Source of the DNA: JAYRWN01 sp041917975
Lineage (GTDB): Bacteria; Bacteroidota; Bacteroidia; Chitinophagales; Saprospiraceae
Assembly (NCBI GenBank): GCA_041917975.1
Contig: JAYRWN010000394.1
Span: 1-15,256, forward strand
DNA: 15,256 nt
Reading direction: 5' to 3'
Both the position numbers and the translations under genes were made by a program. The notes below the pieces were generated by a model. The model did no database searches and was not told the origin of the DNA. It saw only the letters and a list, made by a program, of their open reading frames with translations. This document shows, piece by piece, positions 8,431-14,684 of this stretch (positions within the stretch are counted from its first letter, which is position 1; each line of letters starts with the position of its first letter).

Positions 8431-10011
8431 ATGAGTCAATTTCCGAGTATTTTTAATGATGTGGTTGGACCGGTAATGCGCGGCCCATCCAGTTCACATT
8501 GTGCGGCTTCCTTGCGAATTGGACGACTTTGCCGCGATGTAATGGACGGTAACATCCAACATATATTAATTGAATTTGATCCTCAGGGTTCTTTAGCTAC
8601 GACGCATAAAGCACAAGGATCGGATATGGGCTTGTTTGGAGGGTTTTTGGGCTGGGAAGCCTACGATGAGAGACTGCCTCATGCTGAAGAATATCTTGAC
8701 GCAGCGGGTATCGAAGTTGAATTTGTAATTAGTCCACTGATAATTAGCAAACATCCTAATACGTACCAGATCACCTTGAGTTCAACCCAGGAAGTGCACC
8801 GGTTGGTAGCTATTTCAACGGGTGGCGGGATGATAGAAGTTATCGCTATTGATGGAGCCCCGGTCGATATGGCCGGCGACTATTTTGAAACACTTATCTA
8901 CACCAATGAATCTGAGCGCCTTATTGGATTTATTGAAAATAATTTTGCTTGCGACGCCATAGAATTACATTCCGGACCGGACCCATTTATAAAAGTCAAA
9001 GCACAAAATTTTTTACCTGAGACTATTCGAAAACATTTGTTTGATTTTCCGGGCGTAAGTAGTATCAAACAATTAGCCCCTGTCTTGCCTGTACTGTCCA
9101 GAAAAAATATGGAGGTACCATTTATTACCTGCCAGGAGATGTTGACCTTCAATGCGGGAAAAAATTTATCACTGTGGGAACTGGCCTTAGCGTATGAAAG
9201 TGCGAGAGGGAATTTGACCCAAGAGGCGGTTTTTGAAAAGATGCGGGCTATTTTGCATATCATGGAAAAAGGCATCCATTCAGGATTGCAAGGTACTCAA
9301 TACGAGGATCGCATTTTGGGAAGCCAATCGTTACAATTGAAAGAACAATTAGAACTAGGCCGGCTTATTGGCGGGGATACACTGAATACCATTATTCTGT
9401 TTGTTTCCGCCATGATGGAAGTTAAAAGTTCAATGGGGGTGATAGTAGCAGCTCCAACGGCAGGCTCATGCGGGGCATTACCCGGGGCTATTCTCGGATT
9501 GGCGAGTGGAATAGGGTCGGATGAAGATCAAAAAGTGCAAGCATTGCTGGCAGCCGGTCTAATCGGAGTTTTTATTGCCGCACATGCCACCTTTGCAGCG
9601 GAGGTTGGCGGTTGTATGGCCGAAACCGGAAGTGGAGGCGGGATGGCTGCTGCCGGATTAGTTGTCCTGGCCAAGGGAAATTTAAAACAATCCCTAACGG
9701 CGGCTTCATTGGCCTTGCAAAATTCACTGGGCATCATTTGTGATCCCATTGGTAATCGAGTGGAAGCACCCTGTCTGGGTCGCAATGTGATGGCGGCTGC
9801 CAATGCGGTAACCTGTGCCAACATGGCCTTGTCAAATTATCAGGAATTAATACCTTTGGATGAAGTCATCGAAACGATGAAAAAGGTCGGCGATCAAATT
9901 CATCATACTTTAAGGTGTACCAATTTAGGCGGGTTATCGGTTACACCGTCCGCCAAAATCATCGAAGAAAAATTAGAATCCCGTGTTCCTGTTCTTAGTA
10001 AAGTGTGTTAG
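8431..10011 (+). CDS. sdaA: L-serine ammonia-lyase (dehydratase), iron-sulfur type, single chain
   Basis: 526 residues from ATG. The enzyme converts L-serine to pyruvate and ammonia in the cytoplasm using an oxygen-sensitive [4Fe-4S] cluster. The N-terminal 'beta' domain (about 1-215) starts SIFNDVVGPVMRGPSSSH and ends near LAPVLPVLS. The 'alpha' catalytic domain (about 235-526) has TAGSCGALPG (Cys347), EVGGCMAETGSGGGMAAAG (Cys395), CDPIGNRVEAPC (Cys437, Cys448) and GRNVMAAANAV. Spacings 395-437 (42) and 437-448 (11) equal those of the three cluster cysteines remembered for E. coli/Legionella-type enzymes (343, 385, 396). The very last residue is Cys526; in the Legionella enzyme a C-terminal Cys acts as the fourth cluster ligand ('tail-in-mouth'), so the same is inferred here. 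It is about 70 residues longer than the E. coli enzyme. Both halves that are separate subunits in some Gram-positive bacteria are fused. No clear neighbours share its pathway. Confidence 0.93.
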   Translation: MSQFPSIFNDVVGPVMRGPSSSHCAASLRIGRLCRDVMDGNIQHILIEFDPQGSLATTHKAQGSDMGLFGGFLGWEAYDERLPHAEEYLDAAGIEVEFVISPLIISKHPNTYQITLSSTQEVHRLVAISTGGGMIEVIAIDGAPVDMAGDYFETLIYTNESERLIGFIENNFACDAIELHSGPDPFIKVKAQNFLPETIRKHLFDFPGVSSIKQLAPVLPVLSRKNMEVPFITCQEMLTFNAGKNLSLWELALAYESARGNLTQEAVFEKMRAILHIMEKGIHSGLQGTQYEDRILGSQSLQLKEQLELGRLIGGDTLNTIILFVSAMMEVKSSMGVIVAAPTAGSCGALPGAILGLASGIGSDEDQKVQALLAAGLIGVFIAAHATFAAEVGGCMAETGSGGGMAAAGLVVLAKGNLKQSLTAASLALQNSLGIICDPIGNRVEAPCLGRNVMAAANAVTCANMALSNYQELIPLDEVIETMKKVGDQIHHTLRCTNLGGLSVTPSAKIIEEKLESRVPVLSKVC

Positions 10012-10285
10012 TTATGAGCAATAATTTTTGTCCTTAAAAAATAAAAATTAGCTCTCCGTTAGGTAAGCAGCTTATCAATTATTTCTTAACCATTTTTGGT
10101 CGCCCAATCCGGTTGATCAATTTAATTAATTATGATTGGTCGGGTATAAAAAAACTTTCGTCAGCCAATCAAGTTTAGCAGACCATTATTATTCTCCAAG
10201 TTCTAACTCATGAGATTGGGTGTTACCAAAATTATGATTACACTCATTTGTATGGTAATACTATTATCCATCGAACATTTTTTAA
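10012..10285. other. Intergenic stretch between sdaA and the palindromic repeat
   Basis: 274 bp of AT-rich sequence following the sdaA stop. The only open frame I noticed is a 28-codon one (10210-10296) encoding a hydrophobic MRLGVTKIMITLICMVILLS start, whose stop codon lies inside the repeat. No strong terminator hairpin follows sdaA. There is no RNA gene that I recognise. Confidence 0.4.
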
Positions 10286-10403
10286 GAACCCCGTAGGGAT
10301 TCAATATTTATAGTTATAAGCAGCTACACATAGCCATCCGACCCCATCGGGGTCGAATAATTTCATAACTAATTATCTATAAATATTGGACCCTTTCCGG
10401 GTC
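10286..10403. repeat. Composite palindromic intergenic element, 118 bp
   Basis: Three GC-rich hairpins are set in AT-rich DNA. Left: GAACCCCGTAGGGATTC (10286-10302, one mismatch). Centre: CGACCCCATCGGGGTCG (10339-10355, perfect 7-bp stem, 3-nt loop). Right: GACCC-TTTCC-GGGTC (10389-10403). The left and right hairpins are flanked internally by perfect 12-bp inverted arms, CAATATTTATAG (10302-10313) and CTATAAATATTG (10377-10388), so the whole element is roughly symmetrical about its central hairpin. No protein is encoded. The CCCC-NNN-GGGG cores next to an AATATTTATAG box resemble dispersed intergenic repeats I remember from Bacteroidota genomes (REP-like). Copy number could not be tested from this window; no second copy is present here. 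Confidence 0.7.
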
Positions 10404-10524
10404 ATGTACATTAGAATTCCCTTCAATTTTATGAATGTATAACTATCTTTTACAAGGTTTGCAGGTTATTTTCAAAATTCCAACAAAGGGGGTTTATTTC
10501 ATCAGGAATAATTAAATTTTACAG

Positions 10525-10857
10525 TCAGTGGGATTTTTCAACCTGGTCATTGGGGGTAATTAACCCTTCGGGAACCGCATCGGCAACAATAAAAGTAGCA
10601 TTTGAAGATTGCTGGCGATATGGCAAAATAGCCTGGTATTCCTCTGAGTGGTAAAAGGTTTGAATAGCTTCCCGGGAGGGAAACTCAAGCACGACGAGAC
10701 GCTTTCCAAACGGTTCACCTTCGATGGTCTCAATGGGGCCGCCGCGCACCAGAAAGCGGCCACCATATTTATTAATAATGTCCGGGGTCTTGGCGGTGTA
10801 CTTTTTATACATTTCCGGATCATGTATTTCCACCATGGCAATAAGGATAGCTTTCAT
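10525..10857 (-). CDS. DUF1330 family protein (small ferredoxin-like fold)
   Basis: 110 residues from the ATG complementing 10855-10857. The DUF1330 pattern is present throughout: MVEIHDPEMYKKYTAKTPDI, then KYGGRFLVRGGPIETIEGE (about 30-48), then RLVVLEFPSREAIQTFYHSEEYQAI (about 54-78) and the closing strand ATFIVADAVPEG. Members have a dimeric alpha-beta barrel-like fold related to antibiotic biosynthesis monooxygenase and EthD proteins; most have no known reaction. Length is normal for the family. It is cytoplasmic, with no signal peptide. It lies 46 bp downstream of the DsrE-family gene on the same strand and may share its transcript. Family is clear, function unknown. Confidence 0.85.
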   Translation of the reverse strand: MKAILIAMVEIHDPEMYKKYTAKTPDIINKYGGRFLVRGGPIETIEGEPFGKRLVVLEFPSREAIQTFYHSEEYQAILPYRQQSSNATFIVADAVPEGLITPNDQVEKSH

Positions 10858-10903
10858 ATTTTTAGATTCTTGATAGCTGAGGAATAAGTTTGGTAATGAT
10901 ACG

Positions 10904-11446
10904 TCAAAATCTAATCAGAGCATAACCCTTCAGTTGGTATTCGGCTAATACGGTCATGGCCGAGAGTGAAAGTTGTACACCCGGGTGTAAAACTTGTTTG
11001 GGAATGCCATAGTGTAAGGCGGACTGCCCACACTGGAATAGTTTTACTCCTGCTCCATTCAGAGCATTTAAAATCGACGTATTCGGGTTGTCCAAACCGG
11101 TTTTGCCGGAATAGAAAGCGTCTGTGACGCCATCTTTGGAGGCAGTGCCGTGCAGAACACCGACCAACTTTATTTTGGTTAAAGGCACACCATAGCGCGA
11201 ATGCAGGTTTATGAAACGAGCCATACTATTAAGTAGCATGTTCATTTTCGACGGATCTTCGGGACTCTCATGAATATCGAAAATGAGTTTATACTCCAGG
11301 GTTGTATCCAAGGGATGATTGTAATCAAATCCATAAAAGACCGCACCCACATCGGGTAAGGCGGGACCACCAGCAAACGGGGCAGGCTGTGCAGTCATGC
11401 AAAAATTTAATAGCACCAAGGACAAGATGGTAATCGGTTTAGCCAT
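10904..11446 (-). CDS. Exported DsrE-family protein
   Basis: 180 residues. Residues 1-19 form a signal peptide (MAKPITILSLVLLNFCMTA, probable cleavage before QPAP); the internal Cys16 is not in a good lipobox, so signal peptidase I is favoured. The mature part is a DsrE/DsrF-like Rossmann-type domain: YKLIFDIHESPEDPSKMNMLLNS (about 52-74), TKIKLVGVLHGTA (90-102), and KLFQCGQSALHYGI (135-148). Cys139 stands where DsrE-type proteins of the sulfur relay family often carry a reactive Cys. Close relatives are annotated 'DsrE family protein' or 'intracellular sulfur oxidation protein', but a periplasmic version cannot take part in the cytoplasmic tRNA-thiolation relay, so the function is open. No sulfur oxidation genes are nearby. 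The next gene downstream, of the DUF1330 family, follows after 46 bp. Confidence 0.8.
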   Translation of the reverse strand: MAKPITILSLVLLNFCMTAQPAPFAGGPALPDVGAVFYGFDYNHPLDTTLEYKLIFDIHESPEDPSKMNMLLNSMARFINLHSRYGVPLTKIKLVGVLHGTASKDGVTDAFYSGKTGLDNPNTSILNALNGAGVKLFQCGQSALHYGIPKQVLHPGVQLSLSAMTVLAEYQLKGYALIRF

Positions 11447-11546
11447 AATTCAATTAGTTTAGAAGGCAAAATGCTATATTGTGACGCTAATAATAAATAA
11501 TATTTCTTTAACCCACTAAATATTAGTATTTATTGTTTTTTTACTT

Positions 11547-11554
11547 TACCTTTG
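11547..11554 (+). promoter_or_regulatory. -7 element for the initiator tRNA gene
   Basis: TACCTTTG matches TAnnTTTG exactly and continues GCA, a common extension in Bacteroidota. It lies 33 bp upstream of the tRNA 5' end. The -33 half is degenerate (TTAG near 11523-11526). Confidence 0.55.
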
Positions 11555-11587
11555 CAGTCCCCTTCAAAGTAAGGGTGAAGAATATAT

Positions 11588-11663
<76 letters not shown>

Positions 11664-11674
11664 ATACAAGATGC

Positions 11675-11704
11675 AAGGGAGCCAAACGGTTCCCTTTTTC
11701 TTTT
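11675..11704 (+). terminator. Rho-independent terminator of the tRNA gene
   Basis: AAGGGAGCC-AAAC-GGTTCCCTT forms a 9-bp stem (one G-T pair) with a 4-nt loop at 11675-11696. It is followed by a T-rich tail, TTTTTCTTTT, whose first bases overlap the end of the stem. It starts 12 bp after the CCA and separates the tRNA transcript from msrA. Confidence 0.85.
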
Positions 11705-11777
11705 GTGTACGATAGCCTACCATGATGAACCTACCGGGGCGATTTGCTGTTTCTTTCCATAAAAAATAAGTGTGTTC

Positions 11778-12428
11778 ATGAAACTTAAGTGGATCAGTCT
11801 TTTCCTGATGGCAGGATTGTATGTGCATAGTTGCGCTCAACCGTCTCCTAAAAATTCAAAACCTAAAGTTCAAAATACAATGCAAGAGAATTTGGAATTA
11901 GCCACCTTCGGAGCGGGGTGTTTTTGGTGTGTGGAGGCCGTATTTGAGGAATTAAAAGGGGTTCATACGGTGGTATCCGGCTATACGGGCGGAAAAACTA
12001 AAAATCCTACTTACCGGGAAATATGCACCGGAACTACAGGACATGTAGAGGTGGCTCAAATCGCCTTTGATCCGCAAGTCATCACCTATGAGGAACTACT
12101 GGAGGTGCTATGGACCACCCATGATCCTACTACCCTGAACCGTCAGGGCAACGATGTTGGTGATCAATACCGGTCTGTTATTTATTTTCACACAGAAGCA
12201 CAAAGGGAAGCGGCTGAAAAGAGTAAAAAAGAGGTGGCGCCAACACTCTGGTCAGATCCTATCGTTACCACTATTGAGCCCTTAGCGGATTTTTACCTTG
12301 CGGAAGACTACCATCAGGAATATTTTGCTAACAATCCCAATCAACCTTATTGCCGTATAATCATCAATCCGAAGGTTAAAAAGATGCGTGAAAAATTCGC
12401 TGATAAGTTAAAAACGGCCGGGCAATGA
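11778..12428 (+). CDS. msrA: Peptide methionine-S-sulfoxide reductase MsrA, predicted lipoprotein
   Basis: 216 residues from the ATG at 11778; a GTG two codons earlier (11772) is in frame but less likely. The enzyme reduces the S-epimer of methionine sulfoxide in proteins. Catalytic Cys48 is in GAGCFWCVE, followed by SGYTGG (67-72), TGHVEV (87-92), DQYRSVIYF (129-137), AEDYHQEYF (175-183) and a probable resolving Cys192 in QPYCRI. The N-terminus is a lipoprotein signal: MKLKWISLFLMAGLYVHSC with the lipid Cys at 19, then a polar linker (20-34). The mature enzyme would sit on the periplasmic side or outer membrane. An internal ATG (11880) just before the catalytic domain could give a cytosolic 182-residue form; no ribosome site supports it. 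It overlaps msrB by 4 bp (ATGA), so the two are translationally coupled. Confidence 0.93.
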   Translation: MKLKWISLFLMAGLYVHSCAQPSPKNSKPKVQNTMQENLELATFGAGCFWCVEAVFEELKGVHTVVSGYTGGKTKNPTYREICTGTTGHVEVAQIAFDPQVITYEELLEVLWTTHDPTTLNRQGNDVGDQYRSVIYFHTEAQREAAEKSKKEVAPTLWSDPIVTTIEPLADFYLAEDYHQEYFANNPNQPYCRIIINPKVKKMREKFADKLKTAGQ

Positions 12429-12787
12429 GCACATTTAACCCATTGACTCCGGAAGAAGAAAGAGTGATTCTGCATAAGGGTACGGAACGCCCTTTTACTG
12501 GAGAATATAATCTTAAGGAGGACGCCGGTACGTATATATGCAGAAGATGCAACACCCCGCTTTACCGATCAGAAGATAAATTTCACTCGGGTTGTGGCTG
12601 GCCCAGTTTTGATGATGAGATACCCGGGGCGGTGCGACATCAAGCGGATGCTGACGGGCGCAGAGTAGAAATCCTCTGTAATCATTGCGGAGGTCATTTA
12701 GGTCATGTTTTTAAGGGTGAAAGGTTTACGGCCAAAAGCACCCGTCATTGTGTGAATTCCATCAGCCTGAAATTTATCCCGAAATAA
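12425..12787 (+). CDS. msrB: Peptide methionine-R-sulfoxide reductase MsrB
   Basis: 120 residues. The enzyme reduces the R-epimer of protein methionine sulfoxide. Zinc-binding pairs are C39xxC42 (CRRC) and C85xxC88 (CNHC). SGCGWPSF holds Cys57, a candidate recycling cysteine. GGHLGHVF precedes RHCVNSISL, which holds the catalytic Cys109. Length is normal for a minimal single-domain MsrB. It starts with an ATG inside the msrA stop (ATGA), so it is co-transcribed and probably coupled. Unlike MsrA it has no signal peptide or lipobox; the protein begins with the helix TPEEERVILHKGTERPFTG, a normal MsrB start. The pair would therefore act in different compartments unless MsrA is also made from its internal start. 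Confidence 0.94.
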   Translation: MSTFNPLTPEEERVILHKGTERPFTGEYNLKEDAGTYICRRCNTPLYRSEDKFHSGCGWPSFDDEIPGAVRHQADADGRRVEILCNHCGGHLGHVFKGERFTAKSTRHCVNSISLKFIPK

Positions 12788-12873
12788 TGGAACTAAAATT
12801 TTCTGAGAATCATTCATAACCTGGAGTGAAGGCAGGCTAATCGATTTATCGGTATGACAAACTCGTGATTTTA

Positions 12874-13044
12874 ATGAAGTATATAAAATACGTTATGATT
12901 GTGGGCCTAATTTTCCTGGCTTCATTAGGCATTGGCTTAATGGGGGGCATACCCTTACCGGAGGGTCGTAAAAAAGACGCCCAAGTGTTTAATAAAGAAC
13001 TCACTAAACCGAAACAAATTACTAAGCAACAGGAATGGCAATAA
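12874..13044 (+). CDS. Small single-helix membrane protein, 56 residues
   Basis: An ATG at 12874 opens 56 codons ending in TAA at 13042-13044. The protein starts with MKYIKY, then has one strong membrane segment at about residues 7-28 (VMIVGLIFLASLGIGLMGG), a short PLPEG turn and a Lys/Gln-rich, charged tail ending QQEWQ. The distribution of charges puts the N-terminus inside or makes it an uncleaved signal anchor. Small proteins with a helix ending in GG.P.P are common in Bacteroidota, but I do not recognise a named family. It lies between msrB (86 bp upstream) and the NIF3-family gene (69 bp downstream), all on the same strand, so partial co-transcription is possible. Codon use looks like that of its neighbours. 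Confidence 0.6.
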   Translation: MKYIKYVMIVGLIFLASLGIGLMGGIPLPEGRKKDAQVFNKELTKPKQITKQQEWQ

Positions 13045-13113
13045 TGGTAATTAAAGCCGGGTAATTGAAATAAAAGTTTATCTTGTGTAACAGGTTTAAA
13101 ATAATTCCGCGAG

Positions 13114-14007
13114 ATGAAACGTCAAATAAAAAGGCGCCAATTTATTCATACTATTTCCGGAGCCGTGGGTGCATCGTTTATGCCAAACCATTGGAAGAGT
13201 GCTCTGTCTTTTAAGATTGTGACTATACAGGACCTGATAGATTTTCTGATAGATGGATCGGCTGTAAAAAACCTGGCTAAAACGGTAGATACGTTAAAGA
13301 GCGGAGACCCGCGCCAAAAGCTGACTGGCGTGGTAACAACCTTTATGGCTAACTCGGAGGTGATAAAACAAGCCATACAATTAGGTGCAAATCTGATTAT
13401 CACGCATGAACCAACATATTATAATCATGAAGACCAAACGGCTTGGATTAATAATGATGCGGTATTCCAGGCGAAAAAACATTTGGTAGAAAAACAAAAC
13501 CTGGTCATCTGGAGGTTTCATGACTATATGCACGGGTACAAGCCTGATCCGATGTCGGCAGCGATCATCGCTAAATTGGGTTGGACTAATTATGCAGACG
13601 GACAGCAAGAACGCATGTTTATTTTACCTCAGGCCATGTCTTTACAAACACTGGCACACCAGGTAAAAAACCGCTTGGGTGCCTCAACTTTACGCTTCGT
13701 GGGACCACCGGATATGCCCATAAACAAAGTGGCCGTTTTGGAAGGCGCATGGGGTGGCACAATGCACATTACCAAAATGGGCCAAACACCTGCAGAATGT
13801 ATTGTAGTAGGAGAAATACACGAATGGGAGACCAGTGAATATGTGCGCGATGCCAATAGTGCGGGCATTAAAAAATCCTTGATAATAGCCGGGCATGCCG
13901 CAACGGAAGAACCCGGCATGGAATGGTTGGCTAAGTGGTTAACTCCGCAGTTACCAGATATTAAGGTGTTCCATGTGCCCGGGGTGAGTCCTTTTCAATA
14001 CATTTGA
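13114..14007 (+). CDS. NIF3/DUF34-family dinuclear metal protein with a twin-arginine leader
   Basis: 297 residues from ATG. The core is the NIF3 fold: VTIQDLIDFL (36-45), TGVVTTFMANSEVIKQAI (71-88), GANLIITHEPTYYNHED (91-107), FHDYMHGYKPDPM (135-147), and near the C-terminus VVGEIHEWE (231-239) and AGHAATEEPGMEWLAKWL (259-276). The His98, His136/Asp137, His261 and Glu265 positions correspond to the two-metal ligands of this family. NIF3 proteins are usually cytosolic hexamers; roles as GTP cyclohydrolase-like or nucleotide-related hydrolases have been proposed. Here the protein begins MKRQIKRRQFIHTISGAVGA, with RRQFI as in Tat signals and a hydrophobic stretch after it, so export in the folded, metal-loaded state is inferred. 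It stands alone, convergent with the cytochrome oxidase genes. Family is clear, the reaction is unknown. Confidence 0.85.
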   Translation: MKRQIKRRQFIHTISGAVGASFMPNHWKSALSFKIVTIQDLIDFLIDGSAVKNLAKTVDTLKSGDPRQKLTGVVTTFMANSEVIKQAIQLGANLIITHEPTYYNHEDQTAWINNDAVFQAKKHLVEKQNLVIWRFHDYMHGYKPDPMSAAIIAKLGWTNYADGQQERMFILPQAMSLQTLAHQVKNRLGASTLRFVGPPDMPINKVAVLEGAWGGTMHITKMGQTPAECIVVGEIHEWETSEYVRDANSAGIKKSLIIAGHAATEEPGMEWLAKWLTPQLPDIKVFHVPGVSPFQYI

Positions 14008-14434
14008 GTTTTAGAAATGCAAGGTGTTGATAGTAGCAGATATTAATCATCTCATTCGCGCGGTTTATTACGTTTTGAGGTTGGTTTTTTGTGTGGTTAT
14101 AAACCATGAATACTTTTAGCGTCTTAACCATAATATCTTGAGCAAATTTGGTTAAGCATTAAAGGTGTCTAATTATGCTTGGTTTGGGAAGGGTATTCGG
14201 TGCTGCCAAACAAGTTTTGACTTTGCTTTTTTGGTTCACTCAGATCACGCAGATTTTAAAGAATATTTAATCCAGAAAGTTTTATAATCTATAGTCAGTA
14301 ATACAAAATTATATTTATTGGAACAATCTGATTAACACTTTTAATTAAATTTTTTTTGAACAGGAAATACAAAAGATTTCACACCCGCACTATACTCTCT
14401 CGCCCTCAATTACCGGATTTTTGGCATGTCCAGT
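14008..14434. other. Convergent intergenic region, 427 bp
   Basis: The spacer lies between the plus-strand NIF3-family gene and the minus-strand oxidase pair. It contains CTTAACCA (14123-14130) and its exact complement TGGTTAAG (14149-14156), an 18-bp-loop inverted repeat, and TGGTT-ATA-AACCA (14094-14106). CAGATCACGCAGATT at 14241-14255 resembles units of a dispersed Bacteroidota intergenic repeat. A 31-codon open frame around 14174 (start MLGLGRVFGAAKQ) spans it but has no support as a gene. No clear terminator was found. Confidence 0.5.
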
Positions 14435-14683
14435 TTAGGTGTTAAAGGAATAAATTACTAAAGAGAAGATCAGCAAGACGATGACCGTAAAACTAATTCT
14501 CCAAAAAATGTGGGCTAAGCGCAATTCTATAAATTGCCCTGCCACAAGGAAAATCTTTGTTGCTGATAAACACAGGATTAGTATTGATTTTGTTGTTTCA
14601 TCCCAAGTTGTATTATAAATAATAAAGGAAAGAGAGGTAAGGATCAACAACATAAAGAAGGTAATAATCAGTGCTCTGTTCAT
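14435..14683 (-). CDS. Cytochrome c oxidase subunit IV (prokaryotic type)
   Basis: 82 residues. Three membrane segments lie near 5-24, 32-52 and 62-80. The second carries the family pattern K.FLV..QFIELR.AH..W (Lys43 to Trp61), which is the recognisable mark of prokaryotic heme-copper oxidase subunit IV (COX4_pro/CyoD type). It is a small accessory subunit thought to aid assembly or stability; it binds no cofactor. Its ATG lies 1 bp after the stop codon of the subunit III gene, so the two are one operon and probably coupled. Length is somewhat short but normal for Bacteroidota versions. It is the last gene of the operon at this end. Confidence 0.85.
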   Translation of the reverse strand: MNRALIITFFMLLILTSLSFIIYNTTWDETTKSILILCLSATKIFLVAGQFIELRLAHIFWRISFTVIVLLIFSLVIYSFNT

Positions 14684-14684
14684 G

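Noticed and set aside
9528..9824. 98-codon minus-strand open frame in sdaA, and a similar one at 8898-9275
   Set aside because: They are Ala/Pro- or Lys-rich shadows of the conserved serine dehydratase reading frame.
10096..10146. Possible inverted repeat around CGCCCAATCC and GATTGGTCGGG
   Set aside because: The arms match imperfectly and only over a few bases; not distinguishable from chance in this spacer.
10560..10887. Alternative frames on both strands overlapping the DUF1330 gene
   Set aside because: The DUF1330 frame has an unambiguous family pattern; the others are its shadows.
13146..13919. Minus-strand frames of 68-96 codons within the NIF3-family gene
   Set aside because: Antisense to a well-supported gene, with no signal, domain or start context.
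14174..14269. 31-codon plus-strand frame starting MLGLGRVFGAAKQ
   Set aside because: It runs through a repeat-like motif, has no promoter element and is too short to be judged as coding.
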